Shown here: positions 1 to 9,457 of the stretch, in pieces | Numbering within the stretch: the first letter of the stretch is position 1 | How the letters are laid out: every line of letters begins with the position of its first letter | Assembly: GCF_016859285.1 (NCBI RefSeq) | Contig: NC_053415.1 | Location: 16,183,501-16,247,500, forward strand | Direction of reading: 5' to 3' | Source of the DNA: Xiphias gladius | Taxonomy: Eukaryota; Chordata; Actinopteri; Istiophoriformes; Xiphiidae | DNA length: 64,000 nucleotides | Made by a program: the position numbers and the translations under genes | Notes under the pieces: model-generated | What the model was told of the DNA's origin: nothing | Seen by the model: the letters and a program-made list of their open reading frames with translations, nothing else | Databases searched by the model: none

Positions 1-274
1 TCAATGTGCCCCTAAAGTTCTGGCACTGCATCGCACATTTCAGAAAATAACTTGGTCAGTTTTTAATGTGGGTGGAGACGTTTGCAACTCCAGAGAAAAC
101 AGAAAAAAGAAACCTTGAATAAGGAGTAAGTATGCAACCTGGGGCCCTAGTCTAGACAAATTAGTACAAATGGTGAAGATACAAAGTGTGCCGTCTTTCA
201 CGCTTCTTGTTGACAAAATATCAATTAAAAGGATATTCTCCTTTGACTGCTCAGGCCACATTGTGCTCAAACAG

Positions 275-2110
275 AAAACCTCCTACAGGCTGTCAAAAGA
301 GAACCCTACATCAATGATGAGCCTCATATCCCTCACATAGATGTTTACACTACAAGAGGAGACCGCTGGCGAGCCAAAGGTTTGTTCATTGACCTTGTTG
401 TTGCCATGGTCTCTCCTAAACCAGAATAGGTTTTATCATCAGTGTGGGTATGTTTGAAGTAATAAATTACTTGACTATTTTGTGTCAGAGATAAAGGAAG
501 TAATTAAGAAGTTCTACAAAAATGGGAAATGTTTTCTCACCTTGTCTCCAGATGGAACGGGTAATGTTTTGTATCCTTTTAAGCAGTGCTCAAAGTGGAG
601 GATCAAGGATTGGGTCAAAGTACTAATGAGAGGGTACACAGTTGTTCCCTTTGATGAGAGGTTTGCACGGTGTTAATTGTACTTAATAGACAAAGTTATC
701 CTTCTGGGAAGGCAGCCATTATAATATCCTCTGCAGAAGCTGCTGACTTCACTTACATAATCTTGGAGGACAACGGCATAACACCCAGCATCAAAGCCAT
801 TTTTACACATAAAGGCCACTCCACATGCTACCATCCCATGGAATGATATGATAATTGTTGATAGCTTTTATAAATATAACTGTTAGTAAGTGTTATAAGG
901 AATTAAACAAAGTTCTCCCTAAAACAAGGCCTTAGAGAAACAGTTTGACATGTTAATGTTTGATATGTTTATTTGCTTTCTGGTGGACAGTTAGATGAGA
1001 AAATTGATTGCTCTCATGTCTGTATGGTAAATATGCAGGCTATTTAGCTTAGCTTGGCATAAAGACTGGATACAAGGGGAAACGGCCAGCCTGCAGGAGG
1101 CAAAATTTTTCTTTACCAGCACATCTAAAACTCACTAATTAGCAGCTTATATGTTGTTTGTTTAATCCGTAAAAAAAAACAAAAGCGTATAAAAGCCAAG
1201 CCTTTGTTACCTCCAGATACAGGTAACCAATAAAAATGAGAGTTGTATCAGTCTTCTCATCTAATTCTACGCTAATAATCAAATAAGTGCATTCCCCAAA
1301 CTGTTAAATTATTATTTTAATTCAATTAGTAAATTAAAACTCAAATATAAGTGTCATTACATTTCAAAACCCAATTCAACTGTACCTTTTGTATTAAAGG
1401 GTTAAGACATCTTAGGTTTATTAAAAGACATTTCAACCAACCCCTTCTCTGATCTCTATGGTGTATCTGAAGGTTGAATCTGACCCCTGTTGGAGGACTA
1501 TGCTTCAGTGAGACAGGAGATTTAAGGCGGAATAGGTTGTATTTTGACCCACATGTAACTTCCCCCTGGGCCCACACATCAGCGTGTGCATACATTCACA
1601 AGAGCGCATGTACGTCACCTTCGCACATCAGGAAAACACTTTGCGTTTCAGTGTGGGGTCAAAGCTTAAGGTAGGTAATGATAAATGCACTAAAAATTGT
1701 GCATTCTGTGATTTACTGGAAGTGTTTCTCTTTGTCTTCTCTACATGAACGATATAGGAATGTCCATCTCAAACTATATGCAGCAAATGACAGCAATCAT
1801 TATTTTGCAATATGTGCGCAGAAAAGAGAACAGATTTGAAAAGGGACATGTTCTTTTTTTTCTTTTTATGCAGCTCATTTGTCCAGAGAGCCATGACAAG
1901 CTGGGGCAAGATGTTCTGGAGAGATATATCCAAATGAAGAGCTCAGAGATTTACTCTCTGCTTGGCCAGATGCAGACCTGCATGTCCCACCACTCTGCAA
2001 ATCTGCACAACATTAAGCCACATTACCATTTCATTGCCCAGACGCAGCAGCTTAGCAGGCAAATGAAAAAGGAGAAATCACCCGAGAAGATAAAGGCCCA
2101 TGTAAATTAA
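275..2110 (+). pseudogene. erich6b: ERICH6B-like gene, copy 1 (3' part, FAM194 domain), frame-disrupted
   Basis: Five 3' exons can be placed: 275-379, 489-570, 696-~850, 1473-1670 and 1874-2110 (stop TAA). The gene starts left of the window. The FAM194 signature is visible: a 'FYKNGKCFLTLSPDGTGNV' strand, then 'YPSGKAAIIIS', 'IKAIFTHKGHSTCYH', 'NLTPVGGLCFSETGDL' and 'LGPHISVCIHSQERMYV', followed by a basic tail exon. Exon order and phases match the second copy at 5.4-8.3 kb, so this is a tandem duplicate. Damage: the third exon lacks one base in the 'CYHP' region and ends in ATAATT with no GT donor; the fourth exon has lost bases corresponding to the 'HVHAPPNQPV' segment, so its two halves are in different frames. 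The molecular role of FAM194 proteins is poorly defined. I infer a pseudogene, though sequencing error in more than one place cannot be excluded. The symbol rests on the FAM194 domain plus adjacency to COG3, as in human 13q14. Confidence 0.65.
941..1303. mobile_element. Fold-back MITE-like repeat, copy A
   Basis: The left arm (starting cagttt) and right arm (ending aaactg) are diverged inverted repeats. The block holding 'gttagatgagaaaattgat' on the left pairs with the complement of 'tcagtcttctcatctaatt' on the right. The internal core contains 'tttagcttagcttggcata' and 'aaagactgga', typical of a very common percomorph repeat. It lies in the intron between the third and fourth exons of ERICH6B-like copy 1 and has no coding capacity. 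A second copy is at 59.0-59.4 kb. Confidence 0.75.
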
Positions 2111-2116
2111 GACAGA

Positions 2117-2122
2117 AATAAA
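2117..2122 (+). terminator. Polyadenylation signal, ERICH6B-like copy 1
   Basis: AATAAA lies 7 bases after the stop codon of copy 1. The spacing is short but it is the first canonical hexamer downstream. Confidence 0.45.
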
Positions 2123-4176
2123 GAATTGGCAAATGCTGATATCATTTATGGCAGTGTTACAGTTTATAGCCTTATATTATTTTAAATCTCTTGAGTATCT
2201 GGTGCTTATAGTCACTCACAGTTACATTCATACCGTAAATGGTTTGAGTTTTATAGAAAAAGATGGAAGACTGAATCAAATGGAGTGCCAATGCAGACAT
2301 TTCAGTAAACTTTAGAAATCAGTTCATTGTAAAAAATCTCCTGCCAAGATCAAATTTGAAGAGAAATCCAGCAGGAGAAGAATAAAAAACTTAGGGAGGA
2401 AACCCAGCTTTTTATGAAAGACAAAACAGTACACCACAGAACTGAATGCTGACTGAAAAACTTGTGAAATGCAGTTAATACTCTTCCTTTCCTCCTCAGT
2501 GTGACCAAGACTGTCAACATTTCAGGACACCAAATATTTGCAACACCTGATTTGATTTTGCAGGTAGTTATTGTCCTTGGTTTTCCAAATCGAAAAGCAC
2601 AAGTTGAACATACATAATTTGTACTTTATAAGAAAAAAAAAAAAAGGTCAGCAGCAACAGCAAACAGACAATACACCACAAATACACAGCTTTTAACATA
2701 TACAGTCTACCCCCATGCATCTCTCTATCACATCCCACCTCTCCCACACCTCCCATCCTATCTCACTAGGGATTACTTGACATTTATATGGCAACCAGTA
2801 ACTGATAAACACCAAACATTGGTAATAGTAACTGGTCATCTGCCATCAAATCCTTTCTCTGCACTTACTATTGGCAAAAAGCAAGGCTTCATTTGGATCC
2901 CTTGAGAAAACTGGCGTGAGATCAAGTTAGTTACTTACAAACTGTATTTGCAAAGGCTAAATTGCATTTGAGAGAACGCTTTGTGGTTACAAAGCTCACC
3001 AACAAGCAGGTATAGATACAGAGTCTGAAGCACATTTCAATGTTTGCTCTTCCTCTCTAGTCTGTTGAAACATTGTCCATGTTGCCTATAAATCTGCATG
3101 CTTGACTTCAATTAAAAGTAATTATTTTTCAATCCATTTCATCAAAAACTCAAACATCTCATGACCTTTTCACTCTACCAACTTTTTTTTCACTTTAATG
3201 TTGTTATCTAGTGGACTTTGTAGAGGAAGTAAATGCTGTAAAAGACAGAGCAGGATAACATATGACAAAAGCTGCAAAGCCTGTTCAGACAGTTTTGTGG
3301 TACACGCCATATCAAAATGAGTCAGCAGGATTCTCTTGATACATTAACCATGTTAGTAGCATCCCTTATTAATGCAAAACAGATCCCATAGGCTTTTCAA
3401 TCACCATAATCATGTTGTGTTAAAGGTCCTTAGAGTACATATGCACTGAAAAGAATCAATCGTGATTTTCATTTCAATGCATTTCCAATTTACTTGTAGA
3501 TAATGGCAACATTCTTATAATGTCCTATAACTAGTCTAGTGTTCTAGTCAAGCGCAGAACACTGTAATAATTTATTTCCATTATCTAGTTACTATATATG
3601 GCCCACTGGAAGACTGTTAATTAGTGTTATTCCCAGCAGTTTAAATTATTGAGCTCATACGGCCACTGACCGTGGGTGTATGGCATATGCAGATTGTGAA
3701 AACATGCTACAGAGATAGGAATATCCTCTCTCCCTCCTTCTCCACAAGCCCAAACACACAACCAGATTCAGAAAGACCTATCTTCAGAGACAAGAAGAAG
3801 AGAGACAAGGAGTCCTGCAACAATGACGTTTTCAGTTTGCTGTACTTTGTATGAAGTTAACTGATAAATAAAACTATTTATTATGTTACGTTACATTACG
3901 GTATACAATAAGATATGTAGTATTTCAATGTAATGTAATGACTGTTATAGCAATTGTGAGAACTATAGAAGAAAAGAGATCATATAAAAGAGGTGGATTT
4001 TGAAGACCTTTCTCTTGATATATTTACCATAGAAACGATTGCTTATTGTTCTATGGTTGCTCTGATACACTAGCAGAAAAACATGCTGTTTTTATTTGAC
4101 CACTCTATTTGCTTCAAAACGTTTTATTTATTTGTCGTCTCTCTGCAAACCTCTGTTTGACAATGAGTCAAAGAGG
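2123..4176. other. Spacer between the two ERICH6B-like copies
   Basis: This is mostly AT-rich sequence without a recognisable gene. One reading frame (about 3690-3854, plus strand, after an AG at 3690) ends shortly before an AATAAA near 3867, which resembles a terminal exon. The peptide is not recognisable and I do not call it a gene. Two tracts of repeated 'tgtaatg/ttacgttac' type motifs occur near 3880-3940. Confidence 0.4.
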
Positions 4177-4767
4177 ATGCAAAAAAGTGACTCACCAGAG
4201 ATATCAACTGAGACGGATTCAACAACAAATCCTGGACTTGTAAACAAAAATAGGTTAGGAAAGAATTGCCACCGATTGACGGAGATTTTCATAACAGGAT
4301 TAGGAACAGTAGATAATAAGCAGTGCAACTAATGGAGATCCAAGGCAGATAATAAACATCTTGCTTACATGTGATATTGTCTCACCTTTAAAGGATGGAA
4401 AAAAAATAGAAAGGTTGTATATATGAATCCGTTGTAGGTGTTCTTTTGATCAACGTAAAAAAAAAAAGTTTGTTAATTCTACTTCAAACATGTAGGTGAA
4501 TGAGCACCTATCTGATTAAATCTCAAAAAATGAATGTTATGCATCCCATACAGTAGGTAGTAGTTATTGCAGGGCAGTAGTATTGCATTGTATCATATTG
4601 TATAGGTGCTTGACTTATTGCATCCATCCACTGTGCATATTTGGACTTATTAGGCTGATAATGAAGAACCGGTTCCAGTGTAAGCTCTCATGAATACCTG
4701 GAGATCCCTGCATTCGATGGGAGGGTCGTCACCAGAAGCAGCGTTGGTACGCAGACTGACCGGAGAC
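4177..4767 (+). CDS. Candidate N-terminal exons of ERICH6B-like copy 2
   Basis: Two exon-like blocks precede the recognisable part of copy 2. The first (4177-4253) begins with ATG, reads MQKSDSPEISTETDSTT and ends at AG|GTTAGG. The second (4679-4767) follows an AG acceptor, reads VSSHEYLEIPAFDG..SSVGTQTD and ends at C|GTGAGG. The phase of their mutual junction agrees (AG + T gives Ser). The second contains GTQTD, which fits the dynein light chain LC8-binding consensus (TQT core). The second exon's end phase does not fit the next block at 5369 without a stop, so an intervening exon, another donor or damage must be assumed. These could also be chance open frames. Confidence 0.3.
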
Positions 4768-5368
4768 GTGAGGAAGATTGCAGTCGAGTCACAGTTTCTT
4801 CACATTTCAAGCTTATTATGAATCTCTGACCTTGACTGGTAAATGATAAATATATTTATTTTTTATTTATTTTTTTTGAAGAATTTGGGGCTGACATCTG
4901 AGCAGATGAGCATGTTGAATTGGGGTATATACCATGGTATTCTAGTTTGTAAAATCACTCTCTCAATTGGAGTGATAAATGTCCTTTAGAAAGTAAAAAG
5001 GACAGTCAGACCCGGAAAGATTTCTCTGAAATGATTATTTTTATGTAAATAAACTAACATTTGAAATGCACTCTGTAGCAAAGCCTTAGACAAATGATGA
5101 GTTGATGAAATTAACATACATAAGGTCATTTTGTGTGTTTTAGAGATTTTTCTTTGCCGAAGAAATACTGAATATGAGTTTTCATAGCCTTGTCTATCCT
5201 TGTCACAATGTAAGTTTTATCTAGTGAAAGATGATGTGACATGGTATCCAGAGACAGGGAGTTCCAAGGTTTTGATTTATTCATGAAGCACAAGCTAAAG
5301 ACCTCAAAGAATTTAATAAATTATGAAGTGTCTTTGTTTTTCTTTTGTTTTTTTTTCTCTCTCTTCAG

Positions 5369-8297
5369 AGCATTCCTAAAAACATGAAGTCTGTCTTGGA
5401 GATATCCCTAGATAATGAAGTTTTGGATTCGCTCAACAAGGAAACTCCCCAAACTCCTGCAACCTGCCAAGGAGAAAGTGAAGAGTCTTTAACTCATCAG
5501 GACATGGTGCGGCAGGAAATGCCACTTTTAAACTGCTCTTTTTCCTCTTTTGGTATAAATACAAATTTATTAGTGGAACAAGCAATTAGTCTGTGTTTGT
5601 CTTATATCAAAACTTGCCTGTCACTACTGCTGCTTGTTTTAAAACATGCCAGGCAGTAACATGGTTTTTGAATACCTCATTAACTGGAATATTTGGATAC
5701 TGGAAAGAAATAAAAGCGTCTATTCTGATAACGTTACAGTACAGTTAATATGGTGACATGCTCAGGCTTAATAAAAACTGAATGAACTGAAAAACAGAAA
5801 TGTGATTTGGTTCATTCTCAGTGTCAATGTATGCAGCTTGGAGTTGGGATGATTATGGAAGGAAATAATTGGTTTAATAATGTGAAGCTTATAAGAAGAA
5901 GTAATTGTGAAATGTAATCACTACTGGATAGTTAATATGGACATTTAAATGCCACTGAATTTATAGCATTTGAATATTTAACCACAAAAACCGACTATCT
6001 GAATTGAGGGTGTTTTTCCAGTGTCGGTTCTTTGGTCCAGACTGAATAGACATTCATGGTCCCCGGAGGACTTGTTTTCTATTGCTGCTGACCTGCCTAA
6101 AATACAATACTTGGTTACCCAAACCAGTGGGAGTGACCTGATTGTTTTATATCACTTAGATTTGTATTTGCGAATGTGACTCGGTGAATTTGAGCTAGTA
6201 GAATACTGATTTTTGTAATACTTGTGAATGATGCTTGAATTTCCTGTCTGAATTTGCGAACTCTGTAAAATCAAGGTTTTCCAAGAACCACTTGAAAATA
6301 CCGACTGAAAAACTCAAACCACACGAATTCAGATGGATGGCTTTCAAAGTAAAATATCTCAGTGCTATAAATTCTGGTTAGTCTTTACAGATAGGCAGTT
6401 ATTTGCTTCTATAGCAGATGAGTAACAATTAAAATTTGCACATAACCAAAATATCGAATTTTGCAGCATTTCTACAGTTGCACTAGGCTTTTTCTCTCTC
6501 TCTCTGTCTTTGTGGCAGTTTTTCTGCTGTGAGAAAGCATGGGAGCTATCAGAGATTTTGCCGAAGGGTGCCATGGTCATCACTAAAGAAACCGTGACTG
6601 ATAGAGAGCCAGCGATGCAGAAAGATCAAAGGTCAGGATTGCCCTTGTCCATTATTTGCTTCCACCAGTAAATGGTTTTCAAATTAAAATGTCTATGCCA
6701 TTGAATCTCTGATGCTCTGATGCTGATCTTCCATGATACACTGCAGGTTGGAGGGTTTGGAATCGGAAGGGTGTTCAGATCATCAGACCCCCTAAAGCAG
6801 GTTACACACACTATCTACCACTGACAGATGCAGTATCACATGCGGATTATACTGTACGTACTTATCTTTCCCTTTGTTTCATCCATGTCACGACACCTTT
6901 AACTATATTACAGAACAACTGCACACCACCCTACATAATCGACTCTCAGATGATGCTTGGACAGCCAAGGAGGAAGCTTCATTCCCTGATAGAGAAATCA
7001 TGGATTCTGAAAAGATTTTCTCTTTCAATGGAAAAAATGCGGGACTGAAGGTATTGTCATATGTTCAAATCACAAATGTTTTTCACAGTCAAGGTTGTAG
7101 CAGGCCCTATCATGACTACAGCTGAACAGTATACAAGCCCTACGTCAATTAATAAATGTGTTTGGTTCAGCAGAGTATGACACCGCTTGTCAAACACTAC
7201 GACAGTGGTCAAACATTTATTGTGATGATTTCAGACGGAACTGGGCAGGTGTGGTATCCTGTAAGGGGAATCTAACTGAAGATTTACCATAGCTTTGCAT
7301 TATTTACCATGAATATTCAATGTTTGATTGTTCTCCTTAATCATATTTTAAAGCTTTCCATCAGGGAGGCTTGCTATTCTTGTATCTGCTGCCCAATCAG
7401 CTGACTGGTCTTGTGTGGTGGTCTTGGAAAACAAACCCCAGCAGCCTCGCATTCAGGCAGTTTTCACAACCAGGGGACAGGCTACCTGTTATCACAACAA
7501 TGGCTGTATTTGGTATGATTGATTGTTTAATCCTCCCTAATATTTCATTGGTGTAAATATTATGCTATACAATCAGCAAATTATTTTGAAATCAAAATCT
7601 ATTCTATCACCACCAGTTCTCTGAAGAAGCATTTCAAGTTTACTCTAATATTTGATCAAATTGATAGCAGACAGAAATGAAAACCTGTCTGGGTGAGACA
7701 ATAAACCCCCGAGGGGCTTATTGTTCACAAGCTGCTTCTCTTTATAAGGGTGAGTCTGACTCCTTGGGGAGGCACCCACTGCAGTGACACAGGAAATTTG
7801 AAGAAACAGTGGAGCTGGCTGGACAATAAGCATCATGTTCATGCTCCGCCCAACCAGCCCGTTTGCCTGACACTGGGTCCTCACCTCAACATCCGCATTG
7901 AATCTCCATCACTTTCACCTTTAGCAAACACAGTGTACAGCTTAATGTAGGGGCAAAACTGAAAGTAAGTTAATGTGGCTCGTGGTATTAGTATTAATTT
8001 GGGGCAATAGCAGGAGTGTAGAGTAGTATCATTGATTCCGCTTTGCTTTATATTTCCTTGCTGTCACAGCTAAACCAAGGTAAAGGTCTCACGCTGCTGG
8101 GGCCTGACATGCTTCAGAGGTATCTGCAGCAGAAGAGTGCAGAGATCAATGTCCTGCTCCAGAACATCCAGTCCCTCATCACCTATCAAAAGACTGTCAG
8201 TCCGCAGAAGGTCAAGCCCCAGCAAAGCCTCCTCTCACAGATGGAAAGACAGAGGCTGCCAAAGAAACAGCAACAGTCTGCCAAGAAGCCCCCCTAA
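5369..8297 (+). CDS. erich6b: ERICH6B-like gene, copy 2 (FAM194 domain), with a frameshift in its penultimate exon
   Basis: The proposed exons are 5369-5552, one from 6022 (uncertain end), 6519-6631, 6747-6857, 6914-7050, 7171-7253, 7354-7512, 7749-7964 and 8070-8297 (TAA). From 6747 onward the splice phases agree. The FAM194 core reads 'MISDGTGQV', 'FPSGRLAILVSAA', 'IQAVFTTRGQATCYHNNGCIW', 'VSLTPWGGTHCSDTGNLKK' and 'HVHAPPNQPVCLTLGPHL', followed by a basic, glutamine-rich tail. In exon 7749-7964 the frame that starts correctly hits TAG at 7948-7950. The expected last strand ('FSKHSVQLNVGAKLK') continues in another frame, so a net shift lies near 7904-7908. It could be a real truncation or a single sequencing error. 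The phase between 6519-6631 and 6747-6857 is also unresolved. The gene is convergent with COG3; its family function is unknown. Confidence 0.6.
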
Positions 8298-8391
8298 AGC
8301 TGATGACGTCCTTGAATGGCAGTTTCTCATTTATGTGAAGCGACTCTTAATGTTCCCTGAATTTGAATTCAATGACAATGTGCTTTTTACA

Positions 8392-8397
8392 AATAAA
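8392..8397 (+). terminator. Polyadenylation signal, ERICH6B-like copy 2
   Basis: AATAAA lies 95 bases after the TAA of copy 2 and is followed by a T-rich tract at about 8415-8433. It marks the likely 3' end of the gene. Confidence 0.65.
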
Positions 8398-8710
8398 ACC
8401 AAAGATCATTAATCTTTTTTTTTTTTTTTTTTTAATTAGAATGTTCATAAATAGTTTTAACTGTACACATCATTTTACATGGGACACAGCAAAGCAAATG
8501 TTAAATTGACAGTGTCCTGTTACCTTTGTTATTCTGTGAGGACCTCTAAGAAAGATATCCATAAATCATATACAGTGCAAAACTGCCAGTCAACAGTCCA
8601 TTATTTTGCCAGAGTAAAAGTATATTAGTTTTAATCAACCTAGTTATAAATGGAAAAAGTATAAAACGTAAGTCTTTTTTCTTTTTGTCTTTTTTACATA
8701 TTTGCAACAG

Positions 8711-8866
8711 AATAACAAAAACATTCACAAGAAGAAGGTGGAAGAATCTTTAAGAAAACATCTGACAGGGATAAAACAGCTGTGGGGATTTTGCTATGAT
8801 CAGAGCGGAAAACCTGTTGGACCTGAGCATCCTGTAGCACTTCAGGCCATCATAGAGGTTTACTGA
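8711..8866 (+). other. Unassigned coding-like fragment downstream of ERICH6B-like copy 2
   Basis: After an acceptor-like 'tttgcaacag', a 51-codon open frame with protein-like composition ('VEESLRKHLTGIKQLWGF', 'YDQSGKPVGPEHPVALQ') runs to TGA at 8864. A splice donor would be GAG|GTTTAC at 8858, which is weak. I do not recognise the family. It could be an exon of another gene, a decayed duplicate or chance. Confidence 0.25.
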
Positions 8867-9334
8867 ATGCGTTACAAAGACTTTTCCGATTTAAAATAGT
8901 GGAATAAAATATTTTGCAAACCCAACAAGGGAATCCAGGCATCTGAATGCAAGCCCCCTTACTGGCCTTTAGCTACCTGGCTAATGAGCAACCCTTTAGT
9001 GTCTTTTTTGCCCACCCAAAGTGTCCTTGTCAGAACACTCTTGGATAGAGAGATGCAACTGTGATCCAAACCCACCCTTGTCAAAATGGATTTCTCCTAC
9101 ATGAAAACAACCCTAACCACAACATCAGCTTCAATTTTAGTCACACAAAATAATCAGCTCAGTACCCAAAATAATACCCTTCACTTCCCAGTGTGTTATG
9201 GACTTCAAGATGAATACCTGAGCCGCTTCATACTTGTAGCTTCTTGAGCCTCCATCAGAGAATCTTTGGCCTTGTACAGGATTTTTTTTGTTTTGTTTTT
9301 TTTGTTCAGCGTTCCCAGTACAGCTTGCAGGTAA

Positions 9335-9457
9335 GGTGCAGTTCATGACTCCCGGTGGCTGGAGTTGAAGGACAACATTGCTATCCAGAGTGCGTTTGCC
9401 AGCATCGCCACACTGGACCTGGGCGGCATTACTTATTCACAGACAGCAATAGGTTAA
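9335..9457 (+). other. Unassigned open frame antisense to the COG3 3' end
   Basis: A 40-codon frame between two TAA codons reads 'HDSRWLELKDNIAIQSAFAS' and continues 'IATLDLGG'. It has no ATG and overlaps the COG3 terminal exon on the other strand. The composition is amphipathic and protein-like but the family is unknown. It may belong with the fragment at 8711-8866. Confidence 0.2.

Noticed and set aside
561..580. Apparent loss of the splice donor in ERICH6B-like copy 1 after TATCCT
   Set aside because: Comparing copies shows the true donor is GTATCC a few bases earlier in both, with matching phases, so this junction is not a lesion.
4096..4332. 78-codon open frame as an independent gene
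   Set aside because: Its middle part has a plausible exon (4177-4253) with splice donor; the rest lacks coding character.
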